From: Kriegella sp965368185
GTDB lineage: Bacteria > Bacteroidota > Bacteroidia > Flavobacteriales > Flavobacteriaceae
Direction of reading: 5' to 3'
DNA length: 64,000 bases
NCBI GenBank assembly: GCA_965368185.1
Contig: CBDULZ010000006.1
Coordinates: 1 to 64,000 of the forward strand
Below the pieces are notes generated by a model, which was given only the letters and a program-made list of their open reading frames with translations, was not told the DNA's origin and did no database searches. This document shows, piece after piece, positions 26,372 to 34,473 of the stretch (within the stretch, counting starts at the first letter, position 1; each line of letters begins with the position of its first letter). Made by a program: the position numbers and the translations under genes.

Positions 26372-27241
26372 TTATTTTATTTCTTGGACAATATTTTTGC
26401 GATCGAACCGTACCAACAATAAATTGCTTGCCATAATCAGAAATCCACCTAGGACCATATTAACTCCCAACACTTCATTAAAGAATAAATAGCCGAAAAG
26501 TATGGCACTTACGACCTCAAGGTACATTAAAGTAGAAGCGGTCGCTGCATTCAGATATTTCAGGCTGTGAAAAAATAGTCCAAAGACAATGATTCCGGCT
26601 ATTAACCCAAATAGGGTGCCTAGGCCTATGTCTGCTATTTCGGCATGTGCAACACCTATAATAAAAAAAGGTAAAAATATAAATACTCCTGCAATATTTT
26701 GGTAAAACACCATCTCAAGACTGTGGTAGTTTTTAGCCTCTGATTTGAAAAGTACCACTGTGGCCGCGTTGGTCATTGAAGCTCCAAGTGCGGCAAGCAT
26801 TCCCAGAAAGTCTTGGTTCTCAAAAGTGAACGGCTTGTCGGAATATGCCAATACGATGCCAATAAAAGTTAAGACGAGAAGAAACGATTGATATTTATCT
26901 ACTTTTTCACCAAGAAACAGAAATCCCAAAAGCGCGACCATAATAGGCCAGGTATAGAACAATATCACCGCATTGCCTATCGAAGTATAGATAAAAGCCA
27001 TAAGATATAAATAAACGCGAAGGGCATTGATAAGAGCTCCTACCATCATTTTTTGGTAGTTGCCACGAAAAGGTTTTACACCTTTCAACAGCATCCAAAC
27101 AAAAACGATGACGGTTGGTACTGTTGTACGAAACCAAGCAATCGAGCTAGCGTCGATGCTATCGATACTTTTTATAATGACACCGCTTGTACCGGCGATC
27201 AAGGCCCCTAAAACAACACCGTATGTAGCCTTACTTTTCAA
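26372..27241 (-). CDS. EamA/DMT-family transporter
   Basis: The 289-residue protein has ten predicted membrane helices in two EamA repeats (first repeat starting YGVVLGALIAGTSGVIIKS, second from FLGMLAALGASMTNAATVVLF). DMT permeases export or import small metabolites such as amino acids. There is no early ATG, so the start appears to be TTG at 27241, giving a TTGA overlap with the TGA stop of the FAD oxidoreductase gene and translational coupling. The substrate is unknown. Confidence 0.93.
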   Translation of the reverse strand: MKSKATYGVVLGALIAGTSGVIIKSIDSIDASSIAWFRTTVPTVIVFVWMLLKGVKPFRGNYQKMMVGALINALRVYLYLMAFIYTSIGNAVILFYTWPIMVALLGFLFLGEKVDKYQSFLLVLTFIGIVLAYSDKPFTFENQDFLGMLAALGASMTNAATVVLFKSEAKNYHSLEMVFYQNIAGVFIFLPFFIIGVAHAEIADIGLGTLFGLIAGIIVFGLFFHSLKYLNAATASTLMYLEVVSAILFGYLFFNEVLGVNMVLGGFLIMASNLLLVRFDRKNIVQEIK

Positions 27242-28281
27242 CGTATTGCAAATCGTTCAATATTCATTTCTCTATCAATGGGCGTCTCATGCTCAATAAA
27301 CCCATACAATTTTTGAGCTGCATAGGGGCCGATCATAACTCCACGAGAACCTAATCCATTCAGCACATAAAGGTTTTTGTGCACGGCATGCCTTCCTACC
27401 AAAGGTTTTCTATCCTTAACCGTCGGTCTAATTCCAGCGGCATGATGCTCCACTTGATAATCACAGCTTACAAAGGCTTCAAATTTTTTCAACATCTCTG
27501 ATTTAGCCTCTGCGGATGGAGTGTTGGTCTTGTCATTTCTTTCGTAAGTGGCGCCAATTCTATATAAATCGTTCCCTAAAGGAATTACAAATACGGAGGA
27601 CTTAATGACATTTTCCTCCTTTAATTCGACCGATTTTATGGTTAAGAGTTCCCCTTTGGTTCCATTTAACGGCAAGTATTTAAAATACGGATTTTGTCTT
27701 AACCCAAAACCTTCGGCAAAAACAATTTGCTTGGCCTCCAGCATTTGGTAAGTCACACCATTCGGATGCATACGCAATGCATCAAAATCAAAAGTTTCGG
27801 AAACAAGCTGTCCTTTTTCCCTCAAATAATTGGTATATGTCAAAAGTAGTTTCTCCGTGTCTATTCTTCCCGTATGCATTACTTTACCATAGCCATAGGG
27901 CGCATCTATCGACGTATTTTTGTTTTGCTGGATTTCCGTGGACAAAAAGTGTTGCAGCCCTTTTTTATCAGATGCCTCGAACCAAGCATTTTGTTCTGCT
28001 ATCGATCCGAACCGTCGTAACACGGGAACCTTATAATCTAATTGCAGCCCCAATTTACTTTCCAAATTTTTATAATGGTGATAGGCAATCTCTAACTGCT
28101 CCTTGGCATTCCAGGCCAATGTAAATCGTTTTAGAATTACCGGGTTATACAATCCGGCAGCCACCACGGAAGAAGTTTGGGAATCATCACTTATGACTCT
28201 AAATGATTTGTTATGCTTTTCCAATTGCTCACAGAAAGAAATTCCTGCAAGACCAAGCCCAACTATAATATAATCTACCAT
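27238..28281 (-). CDS. FAD-dependent oxidoreductase (DAO/DadA-like)
   Basis: This 347-residue protein opens with a dinucleotide-binding loop (DYIIVGLGLAGISFCEQLEKH) and belongs to the D-amino-acid-oxidase-like FAD family. Later markers are the NGTKGELLTI region, a YRIGATYERND strand, and the C-terminal FAD segment AAGIRPTVKDRKPLVGRH followed by LNGLGSRGVMIGPYAAQ. It probably oxidises an amine or amino acid, or acts in tRNA modification like MnmC's C-terminal domain; the exact substrate is open. The gene overlaps the EamA transporter by 4 bases, which hints that the transporter handles a related metabolite. A -7 box ends only about 5 bases before the ATG. Confidence 0.9.
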   Translation of the reverse strand: MVDYIIVGLGLAGISFCEQLEKHNKSFRVISDDSQTSSVVAAGLYNPVILKRFTLAWNAKEQLEIAYHHYKNLESKLGLQLDYKVPVLRRFGSIAEQNAWFEASDKKGLQHFLSTEIQQNKNTSIDAPYGYGKVMHTGRIDTEKLLLTYTNYLREKGQLVSETFDFDALRMHPNGVTYQMLEAKQIVFAEGFGLRQNPYFKYLPLNGTKGELLTIKSVELKEENVIKSSVFVIPLGNDLYRIGATYERNDKTNTPSAEAKSEMLKKFEAFVSCDYQVEHHAAGIRPTVKDRKPLVGRHAVHKNLYVLNGLGSRGVMIGPYAAQKLYGFIEHETPIDREMNIERFAIR

Positions 28282-28286
28282 GGGCG

Positions 28287-28294
28287 CAAAGGTA
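28287..28294 (-). promoter_or_regulatory. -7 box (TACCTTTG) almost touching the start codon
   Basis: On the minus strand TACCTTTG ends 5 bases before the ATG of the FAD oxidoreductase. If used, the transcript would be leaderless or nearly so. No strong -33 TTG was recognised. Confidence 0.5.
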
Positions 28295-28382
28295 GAAAAT
28301 TGGATTTCATACTACGAAGCAGAACAACATATATGGTATTAAAATTACTTTATCACAAAACATAGCGTGAAGTTTACATAAA

Positions 28383-28414
28383 AAAACATCCTGATGGCTA
28401 ACCATCAGGATGTT
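28383..28414 (-). terminator. Terminator after the gld operon
   Basis: A perfect 15-bp-arm hairpin region (AACATCCTGATGG / CCATCAGGATGTT, loop CTAA) is followed on the minus strand by a T run. It lies about 90 bases past the gldN stop and isolates the gld operon from the downstream FAD oxidoreductase. Confidence 0.88.
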
Positions 28415-28506
28415 CTGTACTTTTGAATTGGAATGTACTATTTTTTTGTTGGATTTATCATCCTTCCTGTTTGAAGTGGCTTTCTGCCTTTCAAATCACG
28501 ACCTCA

Positions 28507-29415
28507 TCAATAGGCCCACATATCTTGCTCCCTATCTCTGATGACCTCCTTAATACGCTTGGCTTCCAATAGCTGGAACAAGGAATTGTCGGATATGTAA
28601 TCATTGATTACACGATCGCCATGAACGTTGTCCTCTCGGTAAATTATACCGTTGAACCTTCTTGCGTTCAATAACATATCAAAAGATATGGGCTGTGCCG
28701 AATTGCGTTGATTAAAGACCTTTGCCTCATGCAACACTTGTCTTGCACTTGGGTACCATACCCAAAATAATTCGACTTTCGCATCTTCGGGATCCATTGA
28801 ATCATCATCAATGAAGTTTACATCTGGCGCAACAGGGGCAATACCTAACAAACGGTACTTGAGTTCCCCTAGACGTTTATCGAAATACCACATGCCTTTG
28901 ATACGGTACTCTTCAATGTCGGCTGCGGTCAAATCTCTACGGTTTACATATTCCATAGAAAGTTGTTCACCCGCATTGATCTGTTCATATCCAAGATCGG
29001 TTGTATCTACTTTCTGCAAAGTAGCTTCCAAATCACTGAAATTTCTTTTTTCACTGAAATAAGAGTCTACATATACATCCTTAAGTTTTCCGTTTTTGAT
29101 ATTTTTCATAAAAACATCGTACAAGGATCTTCTATCGGCACCAATATCAATGGTATCGATCGGATAGTATAGCGGAAAGTTAACACGCTCATCGAGATCA
29201 ATGGTTTCCCAAACGGTCTTTGACCAGAGAATATCCCTGTCATCAACATAACCATATTCCAAGGGGGCATCATTGTCAAGCGCTTTTTGAGCTTCCGTTT
29301 TCTTGCCAATCTCCTCTGGCTTCTTGGCGTTCAAAATATTCGCCTGGGCCATTAAGGATACCGGCATTAAGCTAACGGCTCCGATTAATAAAACATTCTT
29401 CCAATTCATAATCAT
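28507..29415 (-). CDS. gldN: Gliding motility/T9SS protein GldN
   Basis: This 302-residue periplasmic protein has a signal peptide (hydrophobic run to LMAQANILNAKK) and the GldN/PorN pattern, including PLEYGYVDDRDILWSKTVWE, RVNFPLYYPID, RRSLYDVFMKNI and KVELFWVWYPSARQVLHEA. GldN associates with GldK to form the ring-like periplasmic/outer-membrane complex of the type IX secretion system. It is the last gene of gldKLMN, 15 bases after gldM, and is followed by a strong terminator. The start could be the ATG at 29415 or the one two codons later. Confidence 0.96.
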   Translation of the reverse strand: MIMNWKNVLLIGAVSLMPVSLMAQANILNAKKPEEIGKKTEAQKALDNDAPLEYGYVDDRDILWSKTVWETIDLDERVNFPLYYPIDTIDIGADRRSLYDVFMKNIKNGKLKDVYVDSYFSEKRNFSDLEATLQKVDTTDLGYEQINAGEQLSMEYVNRRDLTAADIEEYRIKGMWYFDKRLGELKYRLLGIAPVAPDVNFIDDDSMDPEDAKVELFWVWYPSARQVLHEAKVFNQRNSAQPISFDMLLNARRFNGIIYREDNVHGDRVINDYISDNSLFQLLEAKRIKEVIRDREQDMWAY

Positions 29416-29430
29416 AAATTATACTAGTTA

Positions 29431-30999
29431 CTAGTTTGTAAGCTCTATAAAAACGTTTGAAACTTTCTTTAGTTTATAGCTCTTATTATTTGTAATGTAT
29501 GCCTGAACATCGAATATTTGAACGGCATCACCACGCTTAGCCCTTTTCAAGGCGGACTTGGCCCGACTATCCAATTTATTACCGTTAACCTTAACAGTAG
29601 GTTGACCAGGTACTTTGAAGCTAAATCCACTAACCGCAAGTTTCAAATCAAAGTCAAAGTCTTCAAGAATAGCTCCGATAGTTGAAATCTCAAGGTTATT
29701 TCTTGGCATTTTAACACTACCACTTTCTCCTCGAATCGTACTTGCAGGTCTTGGGATATCTTTAATCCTAAATTCAGCAGGAGTAGAAATACGTTGACCA
29801 TCGGGCAATGTACCGGAAGCAACAATCTTCACCGTTCGGCCTGTACCCGGGTTCATAATATATTTGCTCGAGCTAACTTTCTTAAGACCAGGAGCAGATG
29901 CGGTAACCTTATTATCTGGAATACCAGGAATAGAGATACTCATCGGGTTAGCTACCCCACGATACACAACATTCATCTTATCAGCAGCTATCAAAGCAGC
30001 GTTAGGCTTCGAAATTGTTGCAAAGGAGTTCTTTACAGGAACCTCAATTTCTTTACCATCTTGCATAAAATACAATGTACCCGCAACTTCATGGTCACCA
30101 GCATTACCCGAACTGACAAGCATTTTAATACCACCGGCTTCTATCTTGTAATCGGGGCCTTCAGACAATTTTCTGCCATCTAATGTCAACTCAGCCCGTA
30201 CCGGAGTCGAAGAGTTATCGGTTTTGCTAATGATAATCTTACCATCATATTTTTCTCCGGTATAATACGCTGATTTTTTAGCAAATAACGAAGTAGCAAA
30301 ATTCTTTAAAGATACCTGCTCTGTCAACTCACCTGCCAACATTGATTTCAAAGCATCTTCCTCTGTCGCTTTGATATCAGCTTGTAATGCGGTCAATTTG
30401 GTCAATGAAGCTACCAATGGGAATCTTTCATAGTGATAATTGATCCAATCAACTTTCTCTCCGCTTCTGTTTTCAACTTTACCATTCTCATCGCCTGTTT
30501 GGAAACGAGCTACAACAGATTCTTTAACATCTTTCATTGTCGCTGGTAAAATATTGATTACACCATCTCGATAATTATTGATTCTATTTAAGAAATCTTC
30601 ACCTTCAGGAGTTAAATTGTCTCCTTGGAAAAACTTTCCATCCAAGAAATCAGATTTGTCCATTACCTGGTAATCGGTGGGATCCTCAACATCTTCCAAC
30701 ATACCGTCTTTCAATGATTGTAAGTAATCATAATACTCTTGAGACATCTCTTTGATTTGGCCAGCTTTGATATATAAATCACCATATTTAGCCTCATCTT
30801 CCGATGCTTTAGTACTTAGACCATCTAAGAAAGCAAGATTACTTTCTGTGGTTTTCGCGTTAGAAGTCTCCATTTTCACGTTCATCAATCCGAACGCAGC
30901 TAGTACTTCTTTACTCATGTTTAACGCCAGCATTGCGATGAAGATCAAATACATTAAGTTGATCATCTTCTGACGTGGTGTTGCTTTTCCTCCTGCCAT
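29431..30999 (-). CDS. gldM: Gliding motility/T9SS motor protein GldM
   Basis: This 522-residue protein has one N-terminal membrane helix (MINLMYLIFIAMLALNM) after the conserved PRQ segment. Arg9 precedes the helix and is the position linked to proton coupling in studied homologues. The large periplasmic region has four domains ending in FIELTN. With GldL it forms the inner-membrane rotary motor that uses proton motive force to drive type IX secretion and gliding. It lies 52 bases after gldL in the operon. Confidence 0.97.
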   Translation of the reverse strand: MAGGKATPRQKMINLMYLIFIAMLALNMSKEVLAAFGLMNVKMETSNAKTTESNLAFLDGLSTKASEDEAKYGDLYIKAGQIKEMSQEYYDYLQSLKDGMLEDVEDPTDYQVMDKSDFLDGKFFQGDNLTPEGEDFLNRINNYRDGVINILPATMKDVKESVVARFQTGDENGKVENRSGEKVDWINYHYERFPLVASLTKLTALQADIKATEEDALKSMLAGELTEQVSLKNFATSLFAKKSAYYTGEKYDGKIIISKTDNSSTPVRAELTLDGRKLSEGPDYKIEAGGIKMLVSSGNAGDHEVAGTLYFMQDGKEIEVPVKNSFATISKPNAALIAADKMNVVYRGVANPMSISIPGIPDNKVTASAPGLKKVSSSKYIMNPGTGRTVKIVASGTLPDGQRISTPAEFRIKDIPRPASTIRGESGSVKMPRNNLEISTIGAILEDFDFDLKLAVSGFSFKVPGQPTVKVNGNKLDSRAKSALKRAKRGDAVQIFDVQAYITNNKSYKLKKVSNVFIELTN

Positions 31000-31051
31000 G
31001 TTTTCTAATTAGTTTTTAATTAATAATTGATTTGGGGTTAACTAAAACTAA

Positions 31052-31705
31052 TTAGTTTCTGTTCATGGCCGTCAACATACCACCATAAACACCATTCAAT
31101 GAAGAAAGGTTCGTTGCCAAAGATTCCATTTGATCCTTAAGTGCAGAGGCGTTCTGTACTACTTCTTCATTAACTGAAGCTTGTTTGCTTGCGCTTTCTA
31201 ACTGAACTTTGTATAAGCTGTTTAATGACTCCATTTGAGCAGCAGCATGAACCATCTCATCTGAATATTTTCTTGTAGACTCCATTGCATCAACAGTTGG
31301 GGCAATACCTTTGGCAGCACCTTCGAAGTTTCTGATGCTCGTTCCAAGACTTTCCATTAAGTTGGCGTCAACACCGGCTTCCTGTAAAAGCTCATCTAAT
31401 TTTTTAGACAACGAAGTCTCGGCTTCCTTTATTTCAGCAAATTCGTTACCCTTTTTAGCTGAAGAAGCACCACCACCCAATTCTGGATAAACCAAAGACC
31501 AATCGTATTCGTCATCTACAGGTTCAAAAGCACTGATTGCGAATATAAGCGCCTCTGTTATAAGACCTACGGCAAGAAGCAATCCTCCCGTAAGGGGGCC
31601 AAATTCCCAGTGAAGGATCTTGAATAATGCTCCAATGATTACTACCGATGCTCCAAGGCCATAAGCCATGTTAAATAATTTCTTTGTTGATTTTGACTGT
31701 GCCAT
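31052..31705 (-). CDS. gldL: Gliding motility/T9SS motor protein GldL
   Basis: The 217-residue protein has two membrane helices at about residues 12-31 and 38-58. A membrane-embedded Glu (E51, in VGLITEALIF) and the short polar segment K29-ILH32 between helices match residues needed for proton-driven motor function in homologues. A cytoplasmic helical tail with EVVQNASALKDQMESLATNL follows, ending in GGMLTAMNRN. It forms the stator-like ring around GldM. It is separated from gldK by 125 bases, the longest gap in the operon. Confidence 0.97.
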   Translation of the reverse strand: MAQSKSTKKLFNMAYGLGASVVIIGALFKILHWEFGPLTGGLLLAVGLITEALIFAISAFEPVDDEYDWSLVYPELGGGASSAKKGNEFAEIKEAETSLSKKLDELLQEAGVDANLMESLGTSIRNFEGAAKGIAPTVDAMESTRKYSDEMVHAAAQMESLNSLYKVQLESASKQASVNEEVVQNASALKDQMESLATNLSSLNGVYGGMLTAMNRN

Positions 31706-31830
31706 AATTTTAAATTTAATTTAAGGTTCGAAATAATTAAAAAAGATTTGGTTAAAATTTGATTTTCCGATTTTTAATCGGTGTGTATTTAATTGCGTAT
31801 TTACTATTTATTGTATTCGTGTATTTCTAT

Positions 31831-33186
31831 TTATTGCGTTGAATCTTCTTCACCCATATAATCCTGAACTGTTCTGAAGCCCACGTAGCTACGTGCAGAA
31901 TCGGCATATTCGTAATCTCTGGTACTAACCTGTAGGAAGTAAGCAACATCTTTCCAAGAGCCGCCTCTGATGACTTTTCTTGCATTACTACCATCTCCCA
32001 CATTGGGGTTCATGGTAGAAACGTATTCATATGCATTGGGATCATAGCTTGAATTCGTCCATTCAGATACATTACCTGCCATATTGTACAGGTTGAAATC
32101 GTTAGGCTCGTATGACTTCGCCTCTACGGTATAGAGCGCCGCATCGGCAGCATAATCACCTCGTTGGGGTTTAAAGTTCGCCATAAAACAACCCGTATCA
32201 CTGATTACATAAGGGCCTCCCCATGGGTATGTACCTCCTTCGATACCTCCCCTTGCAGCGTATTCCCATTCTGTTTCGGTCGGCAACCTGAACTGATTCA
32301 CAAATTGTTTGCCACGACTTTTTTGATCGTCATTCTTAAATTTGGTCCGCCAATTACAGAATGCCTTTGCCTGCTTCCACGAAACACCTACCACAGGGTA
32401 TTCGCTATAGGCATCATGCCAGAAATAATCATTGTGCATGGGTTCATTATACGAGTATTCAAAATCTTTAATCCAAACTGTTGTATCAGGATAGATTTCC
32501 AATTCTTCATGTCGGATAAAATCTTTTCTTCTACCACTTCTAGCTCGAGCGGCGGCATCGATATCCATCCAACTATATTTATATTTTAATTGGGTAACAT
32601 CGACGGTGCGCTGGCCGTTATAAGATTCTTCTTCAGGAATATATAATGAATCCATTACCTCGGTGTAGTATTCATCAGGGTATTCGGAAATATCCCAGAC
32701 CAATTCCTCGTCTTTGTTTAAAGCTCTGCCTTCATATCCCGTTTCACCCATACCGGCATAATTGTCAAGCATATATTTATCGTAAACAGAAGACTTTGTC
32801 GTATCGGCGTCTTTAAAAGCATAATCGCCAATACCACCATCTTCTGGACCCAAGCCAAGTTCATCTGCCAAAATAGCTAACTTGGTTCTGGTTATAGAGT
32901 CTTTGACCCATTCAACGAACTGTCGATACTCGCTGTTGGTAATCTCAGTATCGTCCATATAAAAAGATCGCACCGTTACAGTCTTGGTCGGTGCATTGAG
33001 AACTTTCGCCTGGTCTTCTTCACTTTTCCCCATAATAAAAGCTCCTCTGGGGATTAGCTCCATTCCATAGGGTTTTTCGGGGTACCATCTTTTTCCCTTG
33101 GCTCCGACTAGCTCTCCCTTTGTTTTGGACCCACAACTCGTGAGCAAAAAAACAAACGCTATAGATAACAACAATAGCTTTTTCAT
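31831..33186 (-). CDS. gldK: Gliding motility/T9SS lipoprotein GldK (SUMF1 fold)
   Basis: This 451-residue lipoprotein (signal ending FVFLLTSC, then GSKTKGELV) carries an SUMF1 domain: MELIPRGAFIMGKSEEDQA at the start, FRLPTETEWEYAARGG and LYNMAGNVSEWTNSSYDP in the core, KVIRGGSWKD near the end. A large insertion of about 130 residues (roughly 95-225) separates the first and second parts, as in other GldK/PorK proteins. The FGE catalytic Cys residues are absent, so it is structural. GldK and GldN make the periplasmic ring. It is the first gene of gldKLMN. Confidence 0.96.
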   Translation of the reverse strand: MKKLLLLSIAFVFLLTSCGSKTKGELVGAKGKRWYPEKPYGMELIPRGAFIMGKSEEDQAKVLNAPTKTVTVRSFYMDDTEITNSEYRQFVEWVKDSITRTKLAILADELGLGPEDGGIGDYAFKDADTTKSSVYDKYMLDNYAGMGETGYEGRALNKDEELVWDISEYPDEYYTEVMDSLYIPEEESYNGQRTVDVTQLKYKYSWMDIDAAARARSGRRKDFIRHEELEIYPDTTVWIKDFEYSYNEPMHNDYFWHDAYSEYPVVGVSWKQAKAFCNWRTKFKNDDQKSRGKQFVNQFRLPTETEWEYAARGGIEGGTYPWGGPYVISDTGCFMANFKPQRGDYAADAALYTVEAKSYEPNDFNLYNMAGNVSEWTNSSYDPNAYEYVSTMNPNVGDGSNARKVIRGGSWKDVAYFLQVSTRDYEYADSARSYVGFRTVQDYMGEEDSTQ

Positions 33187-33309
33187 ACTTTAGGTTAAAT
33201 TTCGATTATGGTTATAAACTACGAACACATGTATTTATTCTATTCTCTAAAACTACGTTTTGCTTAAATTATTGTATTGAAAGCAATTATACCTTAAAAA
33301 ATATTTCAA

Positions 33310-34473
33310 TTAATTAAGCCCTTTTTTATAGGCCTTAAACCACCGTTCAGGAATGTTTTGGTTGCATGCTTCCAAATAGTCCTTTTCGGCGCATGGTAAT
33401 AACGCAGGTGAGTTTGTTTTATTATGCGTAGTTAGAAGTGAAGGCACCTCAACCCACCACCTTTCGGTAAGCAGGCTTTTATAGTAGACTAATTGTTCTG
33501 TTTCTGTTGGTACTATGTATTTTGTGAAATCATTACTCTTGGTATGCGGAGATTCTTTTATCCTAAAATTAAACCCCTCGATAAAATACCAGATTATTTG
33601 GGCCATAAGTTGACTTGATTGGTTCGCATTCTCCATTTCATAGACCCCAAAGACCATTACTTCTTCACTGATGCCTGCATACCTTGCAATGGCACATATT
33701 TCCCGACCTGTAAAACCGTTGGGAGAAAAATTATCTGAAAAACCGACTTCGCTGGCTCGAATAGAACGAGCGTCCATACTTATGGCATGGGCATTTCTTA
33801 ACAAAGGCTCTACGGAAGAAATATCGGCAGTGACTTCGCCTAGACGATACGAGTCAAAAAAAAGACGTTCCATTAGGTCTAGCTCTTCTTGGGCGTTATA
33901 ATAGCTCTGGTAGCCGATATTGGAGAAATTAAAAAGGTTATTCGGTTTATCGGTAATGATTCTGCTCATATAAGAGTTAGAGGAAATAAGCTCCTCATCC
34001 ATACCAAAATCAAAACGGTTATCAATTGCAACTAGATTAATACGGTCTTTAATTCCGTCGAAGGCGCGATAAACGGCATAAGTAATGTCTTGAGTGGCAC
34101 CTATAATGATAGGCACAATATTCTCTTTTAAAAGACCGGCCACAATCTCCTTCACCACAAAGTAGGTATCCTCTACAGTTTCACCTTCCTCCACATCACC
34201 AATGTCAATAATCGAAGAATTCCAATTACCCAGCAACAACTTGTATAATTGGATTCGGATCGCGGAAACATCTAGTTTTTCTGGTTTCTTTTCGAAGGCA
34301 TTTCTAGACTCCCTAACTCCAATAAGCGCTACGGAAGCATTATTTAATTGGGGCAGGCCATTATTTGTGGAGTGTTTGCTAATATTTCTACCCAATGCCT
34401 GGGCAGGTAATAATTCACAGTGTGCCAATACCTTATCGGCAACGGGAACTAAAAAATCAAATGCTGCGATCAT
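33310..34473 (-). CDS. Arginase-superfamily protein with degenerate metal site
   Basis: This 387-residue protein is usually annotated as formimidoylglutamase and aligns with the ureohydrolase fold. The metal-binding motifs are damaged. The GGDH motif is GAT-Q128, the DAHxD motif is D151-N-R153-F-D155, and SxDxD is S232-M-D234-A-R236. Three of the six usual Mn ligands (the two His and the second Asp of the last motif) are replaced. A C-terminal extension of about 80 residues (WWVEVPSLL, PERWFKAYKKGLN) is not typical of arginases. The gene overlaps topA by one base (TAATG) and precedes gldK. It is probably a non-catalytic or repurposed protein; active hydrolase function is doubtful. Confidence 0.85.
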   Translation of the reverse strand: MIAAFDFLVPVADKVLAHCELLPAQALGRNISKHSTNNGLPQLNNASVALIGVRESRNAFEKKPEKLDVSAIRIQLYKLLLGNWNSSIIDIGDVEEGETVEDTYFVVKEIVAGLLKENIVPIIIGATQDITYAVYRAFDGIKDRINLVAIDNRFDFGMDEELISSNSYMSRIITDKPNNLFNFSNIGYQSYYNAQEELDLMERLFFDSYRLGEVTADISSVEPLLRNAHAISMDARSIRASEVGFSDNFSPNGFTGREICAIARYAGISEEVMVFGVYEMENANQSSQLMAQIIWYFIEGFNFRIKESPHTKSNDFTKYIVPTETEQLVYYKSLLTERWWVEVPSLLTTHNKTNSPALLPCAEKDYLEACNQNIPERWFKAYKKGLN

